Source: Akanthomyces muscarius
Lineage: Eukaryota; Ascomycota; Sordariomycetes; Hypocreales; Cordycipitaceae
Direction: 5' to 3'
DNA length: 64,000 nucleotides
Assembly (NCBI RefSeq): GCF_028009165.1
Contig: NC_079242.1
Location: 3,968,001-4,032,000 of the forward strand
Position 1 is the first letter of the stretch; each line of letters starts with the position of its first letter. Below, piece by piece: positions 1 through 12,774 of this stretch. Position numbers and translations under genes: made by a program. The notes under the pieces are model-generated. The model worked only from the letters and a program-made list of their open reading frames with translations. It did not search any database and was not told where the DNA came from.

Positions 1-1406
1 CTGACTTGCTACCGACGTAATCTCTTCCAAATCAGTGGCTCTTTCGTCACGCCACGAGGACCTATCTCCGTTGTCAACGAGTCAAACGAGACTGTGCCCG
101 TCACCAGTATGGAAGTCACTATCTCTGCCATCGAATCTGTCGACGGCAACCCCGTTCGCCTGATTGTCATCCCTTGGAAGACACCACCACCCAATTCGCC
201 CGAGCAGGCACAGAGCCCCGATCAGGAGCCTCCGGCTCTGCCCTTGATCCCATTTCAAGACAGCAACCCCAACGCTGAGGGCGAATATGCGGTCTACCCC
301 GTGGGCTGGCGCCGTCTGCAATTCCGAATGTGAGTTTCAATCTGTGCCTGCAACGAATACTGTTCATTTATTGACGATGCAATAAAAGTGCTACTGCCAA
401 CAACGGCCGTCGCAAGGAGTTGCAACAGCACTTTGTCCTGCATCTCAAAGTTCATGGTACTCTTGCCGACAACAGTAAGGTGGTCTTGACTGAATCCATC
501 ACCTCACCCATCGTCGTTCGAGGCCGCAGTCCGCGTAACTTCCAGGCCCGCAAAGAGATTCCTCTTCTCGGATCGAGCGCTGGCTCCCGCGGCCAAGCCC
601 TGGTCGAGACTGGCGTTGGTGTTATCGCGAGTGCTCTTTCCTCCAAGTCAGAAAGCAAGCGTGGCGGAAGTTTAGACATGCAAGCTCCTCGATCTGCGTT
701 CACGTTCAGCTCGCCCAAATCCACGGCTAGCCAATCGAATGCTCTTCGATCCAAGTAAGTAGATGGATGACTTCACGCTAATTTGCTGGAAACTAACAAC
801 TTGTTCAGCTCATACCCATCATGGAACCAACAAACTGATTCTCTGAGCCAACTACCAACAACGACGACGATGGGCATGCCGAGTGTCTCTGCATTTGCGA
901 GCGACAGCTCAGACCTTCCTTTGGCTACCTCATTAGCACCCCCCGTCTCTCTATCGCAGTACGCTCCTACCGCTGGAGCGCTCGCCACTGGAAATGTTCC
1001 ACGTTATATCGACAACGAAAGATCGCTAAAGAGCCCAAGGCACCAAGGCCAGTCGTCTGTGCATGGCTCCATCTCCGCGTCGGATAGCGCCTCGGACTAC
1101 CGTTACGGATCGTATCGTGCCTCCATCACCAGCGATGCTGGTACGATGGGCTACACCTCCGATAGCACGACTACCGCCACTCAACGAGACTATTATCCCT
1201 CATCTGGTGGCGCTTGGCCCCCCAGCGCGTCAGAGCCTAACACGGGCATGCACTACCCGAACACTTCTGCCAGTGCTGCTCATCAACGCCCGTACGCCTT
1301 TGACAGATCTGCGAAACAGGAAGCAACGCTCCCTAATGCTCTCTACCAGCCTGGTGCTAAAGGTGCCTTTGAGTCGATGAGCAACTATTCGTGGAGCACC
1401 AATTAG
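1..1406 (+). CDS. NDT80/PhoG-like DNA-binding transcription factor (5' end outside window)
   Basis: Partial gene. Three exons are supported: 1-329, 389-754 and 809-1406, which leave 430 codons after removal of two introns (59 and 54 nt, donors GTGAGT and GTAAGT, CTAAC-like branch in the second). The first exon opens inside a characteristic NDT80 block (LTCYRRNLFQISGSF). The segments GWRRLQFRIATANNGRR and TSPIVVRGRSPRNF, joined across the first intron, match the core of the Ndt80/PhoG immunoglobulin-like DNA-binding domain. The rest is a Ser/Thr/Tyr-rich, low-complexity tail, as in fungal members. Known members (VIB-1, XprG, FSD-1, Ndt80) are nuclear regulators of nutrient response, heterokaryon incompatibility, protease production or meiosis. 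Which subgroup this is cannot be decided without the N-terminus. The family assignment is firm and the orthology is not. Confidence 0.85.
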
Positions 1407-3536
1407 AAGTTGGGTTCGGCTCGCGTTGGTAGTCTTTTGACCTGGGGCTATGTTTATACCATTTGGGCCACTTTGTTGGTTGGATGGTTGGGAATTCATG
1501 CGGTTCTTTGTTTTTGTTCTTTGGGTGGTAAAGCCTGATTTATCTGGGACACGTCTTTTTTTTTTGTTACTCTAAAACGGGCGGTTGGGGACTCTTGCTT
1601 TTTTCTGGGATATGTATGGCGCAAGTTATTTCGATGGGAGGTTACTGTTTTTCTTCTTTTTTTTTATTATGGACACGATGATGGACTGTACACTCAAGAA
1701 GGTCAACTGCAAATTTTGCTGGCGCTGCGCATTCTGGCGATCAAGAGCAAGAAAGCCAGGACGGCGCAAGGGACGGGACTATACTGGGATACCTGAGGGA
1801 GGCTTTTCGTTTTTTTCCTTATATCAGGAGTTGGTTGGCAATGATATCAATTCTTCTTCTTTCTTATCAAATATCGTATTTACATCTTTTTCTATTCCAA
1901 GGATTGACTTTATCCCATCCTTATCATCGACCAAAGATGCATGCTTGCGCGCTTCATCGGTGTTGGGTTGGCACTGAAACTACGGTTGACGACATGTCCA
2001 CAAGGGTGTCCTTGCGACTTCAACTTTGACCATCAGCACGGCGCAGTTTTGTTATTCTCTCCTTGAACAAGTCGAGCAACACCTGGTTCTGCACTCGAGG
2101 AGGAGTTGTCTCCCCCTCCTCCACTTCCCTCGTGGTATGACTCGTATGGATGCCATTCTAGATTATTTTATGTCCTTGGCGTCCGGCTAAAGAAAGGCAG
2201 CGGAAAGCAACGAGCAGCGGGCTACAGTCGGCCCCGTCCCTTCTCAATGCGGTATGCCGAAGATTCTTCTACCAGTAGACCTAGCTTCATGTAAGACGGG
2301 TTCATGTACGGCACTGCCGAAGCCAAATTGATGGCGGGGGGGAAATAGATGAATCGTGCAAAAAATGCCCACATGGCGGGCGGGCGGAGCATGCGTTTCT
2401 CCCAACATGCAATGTTACACAGTAGCTATAGCGTTGCTTTTGGCCCCCAAACTGGGGCTACGTCAAATCGGACCGCCTCTACGCACGTTGTCGTTCCAGT
2501 TCTTTTAATCAATCAGTACCTAGCCCACCTATATTCCCGATGCGATTATTATTATTGTTGTAATTATTTTTTCAACTTTTTTCTTTCGGTCCGCGTCGAT
2601 GCGCTGTGGTTTTGTTTCGTTTTTGGGATCAGGCCATTTGGCGATCTCGACCGCAAGCGGGATGAAATGGATAGAGTGGCCAACTGTGTTGGACGAATCG
2701 GAACGGGATTCAAGCTGCACGGCCAAAGTATGTCTGTACTTCTTTGGTCGAGACTATCCTAGCGATCTTACATTGCTGTCATGCTTGGCAATTATATTGA
2801 CAAGAAAAATATACGCTTGAATGCAGCGATGATTGGATACCTTGAGAGCTGCGATAACAGCAAAGACCTCCCTGCTGCACCCTCCTCGCTGCTTCTTTTG
2901 TATAAATCTGGCCATGGCTCGGTTGCCGTAGTTGAATTAGCTAGTGGGGCTTTAAAAAACCTACATGTGGTTTTCCCATCATCGATGACCTCGGGTGGTC
3001 CGATGGAAGCTCGGCTGGTGGAGCGAGCCCGCTGCCCATTGAGGCCCAGGAGCTCAGGGTGTTCGTGGGAGACCTTTGCGATGGCTCTCTCCTCCCAACA
3101 AGGTATCATAAAGGGTGCGGTGACTTCATCTCCATCGGCAAGGGTCTCTCAATCGATCATCCAGTTGCGAGGCCATATTCTACGTAATGAGTGGCCTGTA
3201 TCGGATGGGAGGCGCCAGTACTCATTCGCGGCGGGAAAATAGGAGAGGGAAAAATGGTGAGGGCAAGACTAAGAATAGATCAGGTAGGCATGAATCTGTA
3301 TTTTTTAGTATGATTAGTAGCTACCTGTTGGTAAATAGCTGCGTCCGGCTATGTATTAGTCGGTAGGCGGCAGATTGTCCGATGAACATGGGCGGATTGG
3401 TGGGGCGCGAGGCTACAGGAAAAAAGTTGCGACACCGCACCTCGATGGCCACCTCGCCAAGCTTCACCCACGACTCTGCTCGCTCGGGACACACAGCCGT
3501 CTCCTCCACACAATATAAATATATATATTGGGCGCC
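1407..3536. other. Intergenic region, 2.1 kb
   Basis: No convincing gene. It begins with the T-rich 3' flank of the upstream regulator gene (several runs of 7-9 T between 1555 and 1670). ORFs here are short, show no recognisable domain and often lack an ATG. An AT stretch (TATAAATATATATATT, 3514-3529) lies at the end, immediately before the next gene. Confidence 0.6.
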
Positions 3537-4520
3537 ATGTTTGAGCTTCCAGAGGCAAAGAGGTTAGTTTACGGCATTCTTTACGGGGTGCAGCTCCCCG
3601 AACTTGCCAGCAAAGACACGTGCCGATTGAACACCTGTATTTGCTGCTCAGTACCCCCAAGGGCTGAAAGGACGTGCTGGATTTGCTAACAATCCATCAC
3701 CGACAGAGTTCGGCGCGAGGACCTGGGCGACCCTGACGATTCTGGCGCAAACGGAGATGGTGCGCTTGGACATGACGAGGCGATGCAGGCGCGAGTGAAT
3801 GCGCAAATTGCCGCAGCGCTGGGTCTCGATGATGATGATGATGGAAACGACGACGAACCCCTCGAAGATAATAGCGAATCTCATGCGCAAGATACGGACG
3901 CTGTCGACGTCGATGACAATGGCGAGCACGACACAGAACAAGGCTACGAGTTCAATCTCTTCAGTACAGCCAGCGCTGGCGGGCCAGCCGGGCCAGCCAA
4001 GGTGATCTTGGAGGATGAGAACGCGGATTTGGGCGACGGCGCCTTTGTGCGACCGCGACCTCTCTCCCACTACGCGGCCAAGACGCCGTCGGCTAAGCAA
4101 AAGGAGCAGTACAGCTACGCGGCGGTCACGGCCGACGACATTGTGCAGTGGTCTGCGCAACCATCATGGGGCATGGCGATGCCTTGGAAAGTGGTTTCGA
4201 TAAGCGCGACGCGCAAGGCGAAGCCTGGCGATAAGTCCGTCGATATTCTAATGGAAAATATAGACGAGGCCGCCAAGAGGAAGCGGCCGGGCAAGAAGCA
4301 GCGCATCCTGCTGCGCCAACGGAAAAAGACCAAGGCCCAGGCAGCGGAAGACGCGGCCAAGAAAGAAATGGAAAAGGAGGAGCATATAAAGGACAAGAAG
4401 AAGAGGCTCAACAGGATAAAGAAGCTGAGAAAACGTGCCAAAGGCAAGGAAAAGAAGCTGGCGAATGGCGATGAGGCAGATGCGGCCGATGTCGCTAGCG
4501 ACTCTGACGGTGACGAGTAA
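3537..4520 (+). CDS. DUF2011 family protein
   Basis: Two exons, 3537-3562 and 3707-4520, split by a 144-nt intron with donor GTTAGT, giving 279 residues. The spliced N-terminus reads MFELPEAKRVRREDL, which fits the conserved start of fungal DUF2011 proteins; this is why the small first exon was chosen rather than the ATG at 3783. Residues about 45-70 are strongly acidic (Asp run), the middle carries FVRPRPLSHYA and SYAAVTADDIVQWS, and the C-terminal 100 residues are Lys/Arg/Glu-rich and probably helical, then acidic. The composition suggests a nuclear or nucleolar protein, but no function is established for the family. The ATG sits only about 7 nt after an AT-rich TATA-like stretch, so that stretch is more likely 5' leader than a core promoter. 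Confidence 0.85.
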
Positions 4521-5116
4521 TATACCCCCTCTAGAGCGCAAAGCGCAAAGCACACAAAAAAATGTAAATATTTAATGAATCTATGACTTGGCAGAATAAT
4601 GGTGGATGACGAAATTGAAAACTGCCTCACCGAGGAAAAATATCCCAATGTCCTGCATTTCCTCGACACAGCTTCAGCCGCCCGCAACCCCACTAGCCAA
4701 TGAGCTTCTGTGGGCGCTGCGGCCGCACGAAGCGTCTTGCTGCCCCAAATCTGGATAGCTTTGGGCCCGCCAATCTAAAATCTACCAAACACGCGACGAC
4801 ACCAAACCAACGACCGAAACTCTGAGGCGAAGCGAGAGGCTTACCGAATAGCATACCAATTTTAGACTCTCGTGAAGAAGCAGAATACTCTTATTCGACG
4901 TCTTTTGTATCTTATCGACGACTGATGGAGCAATAAGGAGCGTGACGACTTCGACAGGTCCGTTTTCGCTGAGCAATCGGACCTAGAGCTCGACGATAGT
5001 CAAGGGGTCTCAAAGCTATCGGCAACTTACTGGTCGAGCCCTTGAGTTTGCACCTGCGCAGCTGTATTCTTCCGTCGAACCGGTGGCCGGCTTCAAAGCG
5101 AAGCGTCCACGCAGCC
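4521..5116. other. Intergenic region, 0.6 kb
   Basis: Contains the 3' end of the DUF2011 gene and the promoter and leader of the STRIPAK gene. I see no RNA gene, repeat or conserved ORF. The reading frame of the next gene is open back to 5042 but without an ATG. Confidence 0.5.
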
Positions 5117-8100
5117 ATGAGTTCGCCAGGCGCTGCCCAGGACGACGGCCCGACCGAGGACCTAGCTTCTGCCGCGCCAGCTCCGATTACCTCTGTGATC
5201 GAGGTGCCTGCAGAAGACGAGCCGAGCAAGCCCGACATGGAGATTGACGTCCAGGATATGGGCCAGAGGACGGACCCAACGCTGGGCACAGAGACGACCG
5301 AGAAGCCCCCGGTCGCGCCGCCGCCTGCCGCCCCCCGTCCGATCTTACAACGCAACGCCATGCAGCGAGTCAACCTCGACCCATCGAATCAGGGAGGCAG
5401 CTCTGCGACTCCAATATCACAGGCGCCGGCGCCACCCCTTCCCACAGACTCGCTCTCCCTGGCTCAGCTCCGCAAGATAGTCAACGAGGTGAACCGGCCT
5501 GAGCAGGCGGCCTACGACTTTGTCTATACCGACATGGGCCCGCACGCCGAAGAGATTGACGAATGGTTCCAGTACCAGTTCTGGCAGTGGGTGCGCCTCA
5601 GCTCCGCGCAAAAGGCGTTTGAGTGGCACTGGAACCAGGAGACGACCGATGGCGGTAGCAACGGCCACGAGGTGGCCTGGGAGGATGCGGACCACGACAC
5701 CCGAACGAGGTTCGTGCAGGCGGCGATTGCGGGCGTGCAGTCGAATGACGCGGCGCTGCGCTCGGCGTCGATTGGAAAACTGGTGTATCTGGTGCTGGGC
5801 CGCTGGGGAGACACGGCTATGCCCAACACGGCGGCGCCCGAAGACGAAGAGGGAAAAGACGGTGATGGCGCCACACGGAGCAAGGGACCCGGCAAGTCAA
5901 TTGCAAGTAACATGCAGCTGCAGGCGATCAAGGCCGGTGTCGAATGCCTTGCATCCCTGGAGGGCTTGCCGGTCGTGTGGGAAGCATTGAGACATGCATT
6001 TGAGCTGCAGTGGTCTGGAGATGCACCGCTCCCCCAAACCGGCGGCCAGGGCAATCCCCAGGAGCCGCAGGATGAGCTGATGCATCTGATGACCATTATG
6101 TACATTGCACTGCAAGAGGTTCTTAGCGACCCCGAAGACATGTCCGCCTCGTACGGGAAGCTTCTGCAGTTGCAGCCGCCCCTCACTGAATTCATGATGA
6201 CGGCAACGGTAAAATTGAGATGGGACGAGCAAAACATTCTCCCGCAAACGCAAATACTACTGCTCTTCTGGAAGTCTATCCTGCTCGTGTTTGGCGGCAC
6301 CAAGGACCTGCAAAGAGTTAAAAAAGCCACCAGCGAGCTAAGCGAGAACCAAGAGAAACAGACGATTACTGCCTCGCCGCTAGACTATCACGTCTTTCGC
6401 CAAGAAATTACCTCCAAATATCCGGCGTATGTCCCTCCGCGACCTGCAATCCCGCTCGAAGACGAAAACACTTCCCTTCTTCCCCCGCTTCCTCAACATA
6501 CCAGCAGAAACAACGGCTCCAATGGCATCCTTCCTGCGCCGTCCAACTCACAAAATGGCGGCGCCAGTATCTTACACCAACCAGTACACATTGCTACCCC
6601 AGCGCCATCCCCGCCGCCATCGCCGGGTGTCGGAGGTAAGGGCGGCAAGAAGCAGAACTACCAGACGAACCAAAACTTCCCATTCATGTACCCGCCGCTT
6701 GACGCCACAAGTAATAGCGCTGGCGGCAAGGGACTCGCGGCGCTCGATAACACAATCAACCGTCGGTGGGAAGGCAGCGATATTCCCGCGTCTATCCTGG
6801 AGGCGGGCGAGCTGTTCTCTACGAGAGTGCGAATGACGAGGGCCACCAGGCAGCTGTGGGACGAAAGAGAGGGATTCCTCAAGTTCGAGCGAGGGTGGGA
6901 GCCCGATAAAGATGAAGACGATGATATTGAAGAGCTGGACCTCAGCGAGCTCACTGAAGAAGAAAGAGAGCTGATTAAAGAGGTCAAGGGTGCGGATAAG
7001 GAGATGCGCAAACCAGCTGCGCCGGCAGAGGCTGTTGATTACGGTCCTCGGAAGGAGGAGATGAGCGGCCGAGATAAAAAGCGTCTAGAGGCGGTAGAGA
7101 GCTTCTACGTGAGTCTGCCATTACCTGGTGACAAATTGATGCTAACCGCAATGCAGCACCAAGCTTTGCCTCATCTACAATCTCTGGTTATTGTTTTGCT
7201 GCGACCAGTCTTTGCCAATGTTGCGGCCATCGTACAGCAGCAGGGGCCACAAGGCCCGCATATGAACCAAGGCATGCCAGGTCGCAACGGACCAGGCATG
7301 AACGGTGGGCCTAACGCTGATAACGGAAAGCCAGACGCGGAGGCCCCGGAGCTGTCACCTGAGGAGGTGGATGCGGCTAGAACCAGAGAGGTTACAACCA
7401 AGGCCATGTCGGGGATCCTGGTTCTACTGCTAAAGTGGCTGAGACTCTCGCGTGAGTATGACAAACCAGCGAGAGTGAACCTTGCGCTAATGCCGAATAG
7501 ATGTTTTGCGATTTGAGTACTTTACTCAGCTGTTGTTGGACTCCAACTATGTACCACTGGTGCTCAAGCTATTCGCCCACCAGGATGTACAACAGGTTAT
7601 AGACAGCAAAATGGATCGCCTAGAGAACAGGTCTGTCTAGTCATTTCTTGACATCCTCCTCTATTATTAATGTGTGTCACAGTTTCTTCCAATTTTGCAA
7701 TCTACGGTCTCGGTTTAAAGATAGGACAGATAGCGATCTGGATCATGAAGAAGAGGGCGAAGAAGGCGAAGAGCAGCACAACGATGCACGCGAGCCAGAA
7801 ATTGAGGCGGAAGAAAGCGACGATAGTGCAGCCCCGCCGCCGATCAAGAGACGACGGTCCCCGCCAGCAGAGGCGGCACAGAGCGAACAGACGGCCGAGC
7901 CGGCGAGCCTGTCGGCCGATGAAGACGGCGGCAACAGGGGCATGCGGCCCGAGTTTGACGAGCTCGGCTGCGCAGTCAACGGCCTGCCCATGGAGCCGAT
8001 TACCGACTTTTCGTGGCGCAACTTTTTCTCGCTTATCAACTACCTGCGGGTGATGCAAAAGATTTGCAAGGGCAAGGCGCACCGCAACCTGCTCCTCGTG

Positions 8101-8562
8101 CAGTACAAGTCGTCGACGATTCTCCGCAAGTCGCTGCGGATCCCGCAGCCGGAGCTGCACCTGTACACGCTCAAGCTGTTCAAGAACCAGGTGCCGTACT
8201 GCGGCCGCAAGTGGCGCCAGAGCAACATGCGCGTCATCACGGCCGTGTACCTGCACTGCCGGCCGGAGCTGCGCGACGAGTGGCTCGCGGGCAGCGACAT
8301 TGACGCCGAGGTCGACTCGGCGCTGCCGCTCGAGCAGGCGCTGCGCGGCCTGACGCACTGGTTCAACGTCCGCCGGTACCCGGACAAGACGCTCGGCGAC
8401 GTGCTGCCGACCACGGCGGCCGAGTACAGGGAGAGCCAGCAGAAGCAGCACAGTGGGAAAATGACTCAGCAAGACTTTTTCGCCCGGGAGCTGGAGAAGC
8501 TGGAGCTGGACTGGACGGAGATGAATGGCGATGATGGGATGAGCGAGATGGAGAATTGGTAG
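5117..8562 (+). CDS. far11: STRIPAK complex subunit Far11/HAM-2/PRO22 (STRIP1/2 homologue)
   Basis: Four exons (5117-7108, 7157-7451, 7501-7630, 7683-8562) encode 1098 residues. The introns are 48, 49 and 52 nt; the first is a multiple of three and could be read through, but removing it joins VESFY to HQALPHLQSL, which fits the family. The start is the first ATG of the open frame (context GCAGCCATGA). An N1221 domain begins near residue 110 (LSLAQLRKIVNEVNRPEQAA) and a DUF3402 domain fills the C-terminal half (HQALPHLQSL, RFEYFTQLLLDSNYVP, LPMEPITDFSWRNFFSLINY). Homologues (yeast Far11, Neurospora HAM-2, Sordaria PRO22, human STRIP1/2) are scaffold subunits of the striatin-PP2A complex. In filamentous fungi this complex acts at the nuclear envelope and endomembranes and is needed for hyphal fusion and fruiting-body development. 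Acidic and Pro-rich linkers separate the domains. Confidence 0.93.
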
Positions 8563-8853
8563 CGAATTAAAAAGACAGCGACAACAACGAATAAGAGACA
8601 GTTTTTTACAAGTCGGAGAAGAAGAAGGCATCAGCGTGGATTTGTTGATAGTAATTGTTTGTGAACATGATTATTATTAACACCTATTGATTAAAAAAAT
8701 GCATGTATAAGAGCGCCGTGAGGGGGTATCGTCCTGTGTAACCCGATCCAATCTATGTATGTGCCGCCGAACAAAAAGTCAAAAGTCTGTACCCAAATCT
8801 TGAACATGTGCGTGTGTGTGCAATTCAATCATGAATATTTTTTCTTTTCATGC

Positions 8854-10133
8854 TCATGGGCGGTCATAGATGCCGTCATCATAATGATGGCTCTGGGCCG
8901 GATAGCGAGGCGGCATCGTGAGATGCGACGGCGGCTCCGTGCGGTGCGGCTCGTGCGGGCTGTCGTACGGGTTATCCGCCGGGTACGGCAGCGTGGATGT
9001 GGTGTTTGCATTGTGCGCGCCGGCGTTTCTGTGGTGTTGCTGGTAGTAATCGTCACCCGCGTGGCCATAGTGGTCGCCAGCATGTGTGTACGAGTCACCC
9101 GTGGCGTGGGTGTACGGGTTGCCGGCTTGAGTGTAGGTGTAGGTCGCCGGAGCCTCAATGGGGCTGACACCGTCGTCAGTGTGACCAGTCACCATCGGGC
9201 CGTGCGTCGTCGGGGAGGTGACGTTGCCGTAGCCGGTTTCATACTTGTTGTACGGCGGCTGCTGCTCGTGGCCGACGGCGGTAGCTTCCGAGTCGCGGTT
9301 GTTGCTGTTGGCCATGTCGATGGGCTGGGCGTGCGCGGGGAGGTTGTTGGGGTCGTCGTGCTGCGGCACGGCCTGCTGCCCGCGGCTGCGACGGCCACCA
9401 AAGACGCGGCCGAGGAAGCCGGTCGGACGGCTCTGCTGCGACTCCGGCTCGTAGGCGCCGCCCATGGCGGGCTGGTAGTTGTTGTAGGGGTTCTCGGCGT
9501 AGGGCATCTGCATCTGGGGCGGCGAGTTGGCGAGGCGCTTCTCGCGCTGGTGGTGGCGGCCGAGGGCGAGCTCGACAAGGATGGAAAAGATGTAGAAGAA
9601 GCTAGGGATGAACCGTGTCAGCGGACTGTTTTAAACCAAAGAGCTTGGGGTTCAGGTCAGACTTACATGGCGATAATGGCAATGGCCAGACAGGCCGTCT
9701 CGAGCTTGCACGCCGTGCGGTAGCTCGGGATCTTGGTGAAGCCGCCGCCGGCATTCAGCGTGTCGTCGGCCTTGCCTTTTCCAAAGACGGTGCTGACCTC
9801 GTCGCCGCTGCAGCTCCCCGCGCCGCCCTTGTTGGCCACGGCGACGAAGATGTAGGCGGAGAGAAGGGCAAAGTCGATGCACATGGCGACAAAGGCCGTC
9901 AGGGTGCGGCCGGCGAGGCAGCAGAGGAGGAGGAGGCCCAGGAGCGCGTAGGCGACGGCGATGCCCACGATGCCCTCGACGGCGCGGACGTTGGTCGGCG
10001 TGGCGAGGTTGTGGTTGGACAGGGCGGCGAGAAAGTAGGAATAGATGCCGAGGATGATGACGGCGCAGAGGAGCTGGACGGAGCGGATGAGCCACTGGAC
10101 CGTCTTGAGGCCGAGCGAGGTGCCTCTTGGCAT
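8854..10133 (-). CDS. Four-helix MARVEL-like membrane protein with a long hydrophilic tail
   Basis: Two exons on the minus strand (10133-9667 and 9601-8854) separated by a 65-nt intron with donor GTAAGT, giving 404 residues. The N-terminal 190 residues contain four hydrophobic segments: AVIILGIYSYFLAAL, VGIAVAYALLGLLLLCCLAG, AMCIDFALLSAYIFVAVA, and a last one that crosses the splice junction (CLAIAIIAIFFYIFSILVEL). This layout matches MARVEL-domain proteins of fungi, which organise membrane microdomains. The remaining 210 residues are cytosolic-looking and rich in Pro, Gln, Tyr, His and Asn, with a short degenerate repeat of the type YTHAxGDxY (about residues 320-350). No substrate or partner can be named. 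A 322-codon open frame on the other strand is a shadow of this gene. Confidence 0.8.
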
Positions 10134-11301
10134 GGTGGGCGGTTGTGGTGTTGTTCACGGGATTGGTGTTTGAGGTTGTGGTGGATATCGATGCAGAGAG
10201 TATCAGATGCAAACGGTTGTAAAGATGCTGGTTGAAGATGCTGACGATGATGATGTGTAGATGAATAACGTTTAATCGAGATTAAGATTAGGACAAAAGG
10301 GAAATAAGAAACAAAAAACGTCACGCATTAATGCCAAGGGTAAGCAAACGGGACGGGGTTCAAAGGTGAATATATTCTGAGTGGCCTGCTCGGGGTCGCT
10401 TACTCGAAGCAGTAAGCATGTTGCGAGGCGTTTTACTGGCCGGAAGCTGCACTGTCACTGCACTGCACTGCCCTGTAACCGGTGGCCGGGCCAGCTGTGG
10501 ATCGTCATGATCCCTGCGTTCTACAGTGGCGGGTGGGTTGACGTAGATTGGTGTACTCTGAATCCGAAATCCGAGCTTTGCTATTTTTACTGGTAGCGAT
10601 TCATCAGCAGCGCGATTGAAAAAAAAAGTCGTTTTAACAGCACTTCGAAAATTCACAAGCAATATTATACTCGAGACCTTCAACTAGGAAAACTTACTCG
10701 ACCGATGAGAGTCCCGTTCTTGAAGCCTGATATCGAGGCCGACATGTTTCGCCATGTTGCTATTTCTGGACTGAACGATGACGACGACATGTGGGGGTAG
10801 AGCTTTCGCTGCAGCGTCCGCAAACCGCTGGAAACGCACTGGAACAGAACCCCGAAAGAAAACGAGCCCTGGCCACTCAGAGGCTGGTGGTGGCTTTGAC
10901 TGGCACCAGGCTACGTCCTGCGTGGCTGGGTTTGGTGGCTGAGTACGCGGATAAAGCGGGGCGCCTCATTGACGACCATCGACAGCTTGACAGCCTTGAA
11001 CGTTTCGTAGACGCACCAGCCTAACGTACCCACTACAAGAAAGGGTAGATGGTACTACACATCGGAAGATGACGTTTCAAGGTAGATAGATGCCTTTGAG
11101 ATCATTCCCCCGGGGCTCAATCGTAGACTCGTTGTAGAGGAACGATTACCTGCAGCTACTCGCTACTCTTGAAACAATCTCCCTCTTGAAAAGAAAAAAG
11201 AAAATAGATACAAAAGTAGAAGCAACGGGTCGAGAGGTGGAGATTCAGGTATCAAATGTTTGTTTTTACATCTCTCAAATATAGGCAGTCTTTTTTTCAA
11301 C
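10134..11301. other. Intergenic region, 1.2 kb
   Basis: Holds the promoter of the MARVEL-like gene and the 3' flank of the NLR gene. No supported ORF, RNA gene or repeat. A small imperfect ACTGC/CACTGC cluster occurs near 10450-10475. Confidence 0.5.
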
Positions 11302-12774
11302 TCAAATATCGACCTCATTGACCTCATCGACCTCGACCTGTCCATCACCATTCAGTACGGCAAGCACCTTTTGCGCGTCTATTTTGCTATACTCCCTAGT
11401 GCGAGGCGCAATACGGCCCTGAGCCAAGGTCATGGGAGTACGCCCCCGATAATCCGCCTTGTGCGGATCCGCGCCAGCCAAGAGCAAGGCCTCAACCGCC
11501 TCGTGCGCTGTATAACTGTCGCTGCTCACTGCGTGGTGAAGGGCAGTCCGGCCACTTCTATCCACCGCGTCCACGCTCACCTTTGCCACTTCCACGAGGA
11601 ACGGAATCGCGACGGTATTACCAGTGGTAGCAGCAGCATATAGCGCTGTCCTTCCGTTTGCATCTGCCTCGTCGGGAATATCTCCTTCAGCCCACAGCTC
11701 CATCAAAGCATCGACGTCCTCCAGAGGCGGCCGCATCGCCACCATTTGCCGAAACCTCGCAAGTCTGTACCACTCCTCTCCAACGATCAACCCGTCTTTG
11801 GCCAGGTAGTCGAGACATTCGTCATGCCCACCAGCGGCTATCATTGCAATCAAGGACGGCGTAACTTTGAATTCCTCTGGCCTCCAATTTCGAATCATTT
11901 CCACCATCCAGGGACGGCACGCCGCTGTGGCCAGGACGCGTTCGGTCAGGGCAATGCCGTCCCCGGCTGTGGTGACAAGCACACTTAAAACGGCGTCAAC
12001 ACCTGCAGGCGCACCTTCTAGCAAGTCGAGAATGAAGCTTTCGCTCGGTCTGGCCAGTGAGTCTGCACAATATGGGAGCAACCGCAATATTGCCCAGTCG
12101 AGATTGCCTGTATCTTCAACGGCTATTCGCAGCGCCGCAACGGCGAGCTCAGCTACTTCACTGGCCCCCAAGTTGCCAGCACTCGGCGAAGGCTCCACCG
12201 TCGTAGCCATTGTGCCAGCGTGCTTTCCCAGGAGCCATTCCAGAGTATCGCTGCACATATCAGCTGCAGCGAGAACAAGGCGGGGAGTGATGAATTGCAC
12301 AGCATCGTCACCCTGCATCAAAGTTTCCATTACAGTCTGTCCATGAATATAATTCCTCGCTGCGGCTTCAAGCAGCGCTGCCTTCGACACCAAGATCCCA
12401 TCGCTTAGCTCCATTAGCCATAGGAATGTTTCTCCGTCGCAATATTCTGCTCCGTCTGCGAGCAGGTTGGCATCAATGACACTGCTTTTGTCGGTGCAGT
12501 GGTCAAGAATTTGTGCCATCATGCGTTTCCGTTCTTTTGGGTTCGATTCAAAGTCATCGTCCCATGCGATCAGAAGTATTCGAACAAGACGACGAGCCAC
12601 CTGAACTGTGCATCTCGGCAGCCTGAGGAAAGCAGGAATGATCCCGGGATCGTCTTCTCTATCCAATAACTCATCTTGCAGTTGCTCGTCGCGGTACAAA
12701 GATTCTCCTACAATATCCATCACCACTTCACACACGGCGTCACTAGCTTTCCGATTGCGAATGGCCTCCCTCAT
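11302..12774 (-). pseudogene. 3' part of the NLR gene (ankyrin repeats) in a shifted frame
   Basis: An open frame continues the ankyrin-repeat array of the upstream NLR but is shifted by one base, with an ATG overlapping the upstream stop (TGATGA). It covers 490 codons of repeat-like helices (LVLAAADMCSDTLEWLLGKH, SLIAMIAAGGHDECLDYLA). It ends with clear canonical ankyrin repeats (ADANGRTALYAAATTGNTVA, DRSGRTALHHAVSSDSY, ADYRGRTPMTLA). No GT-AG pair was found that joins the two frames without making a stop. Loss of one G near 12780, turning GAGGAC into GAGAC, would explain the break. Alternatives are a real pseudogene, two separate products, a -1 translational shift, or an assembly error. Confidence 0.65.

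Noticed and set aside
8755..9723. 322-codon plus-strand frame over the MARVEL-like gene
   Set aside because: Val/Arg-rich shadow of the minus-strand gene, which has membrane helices and a proper intron.
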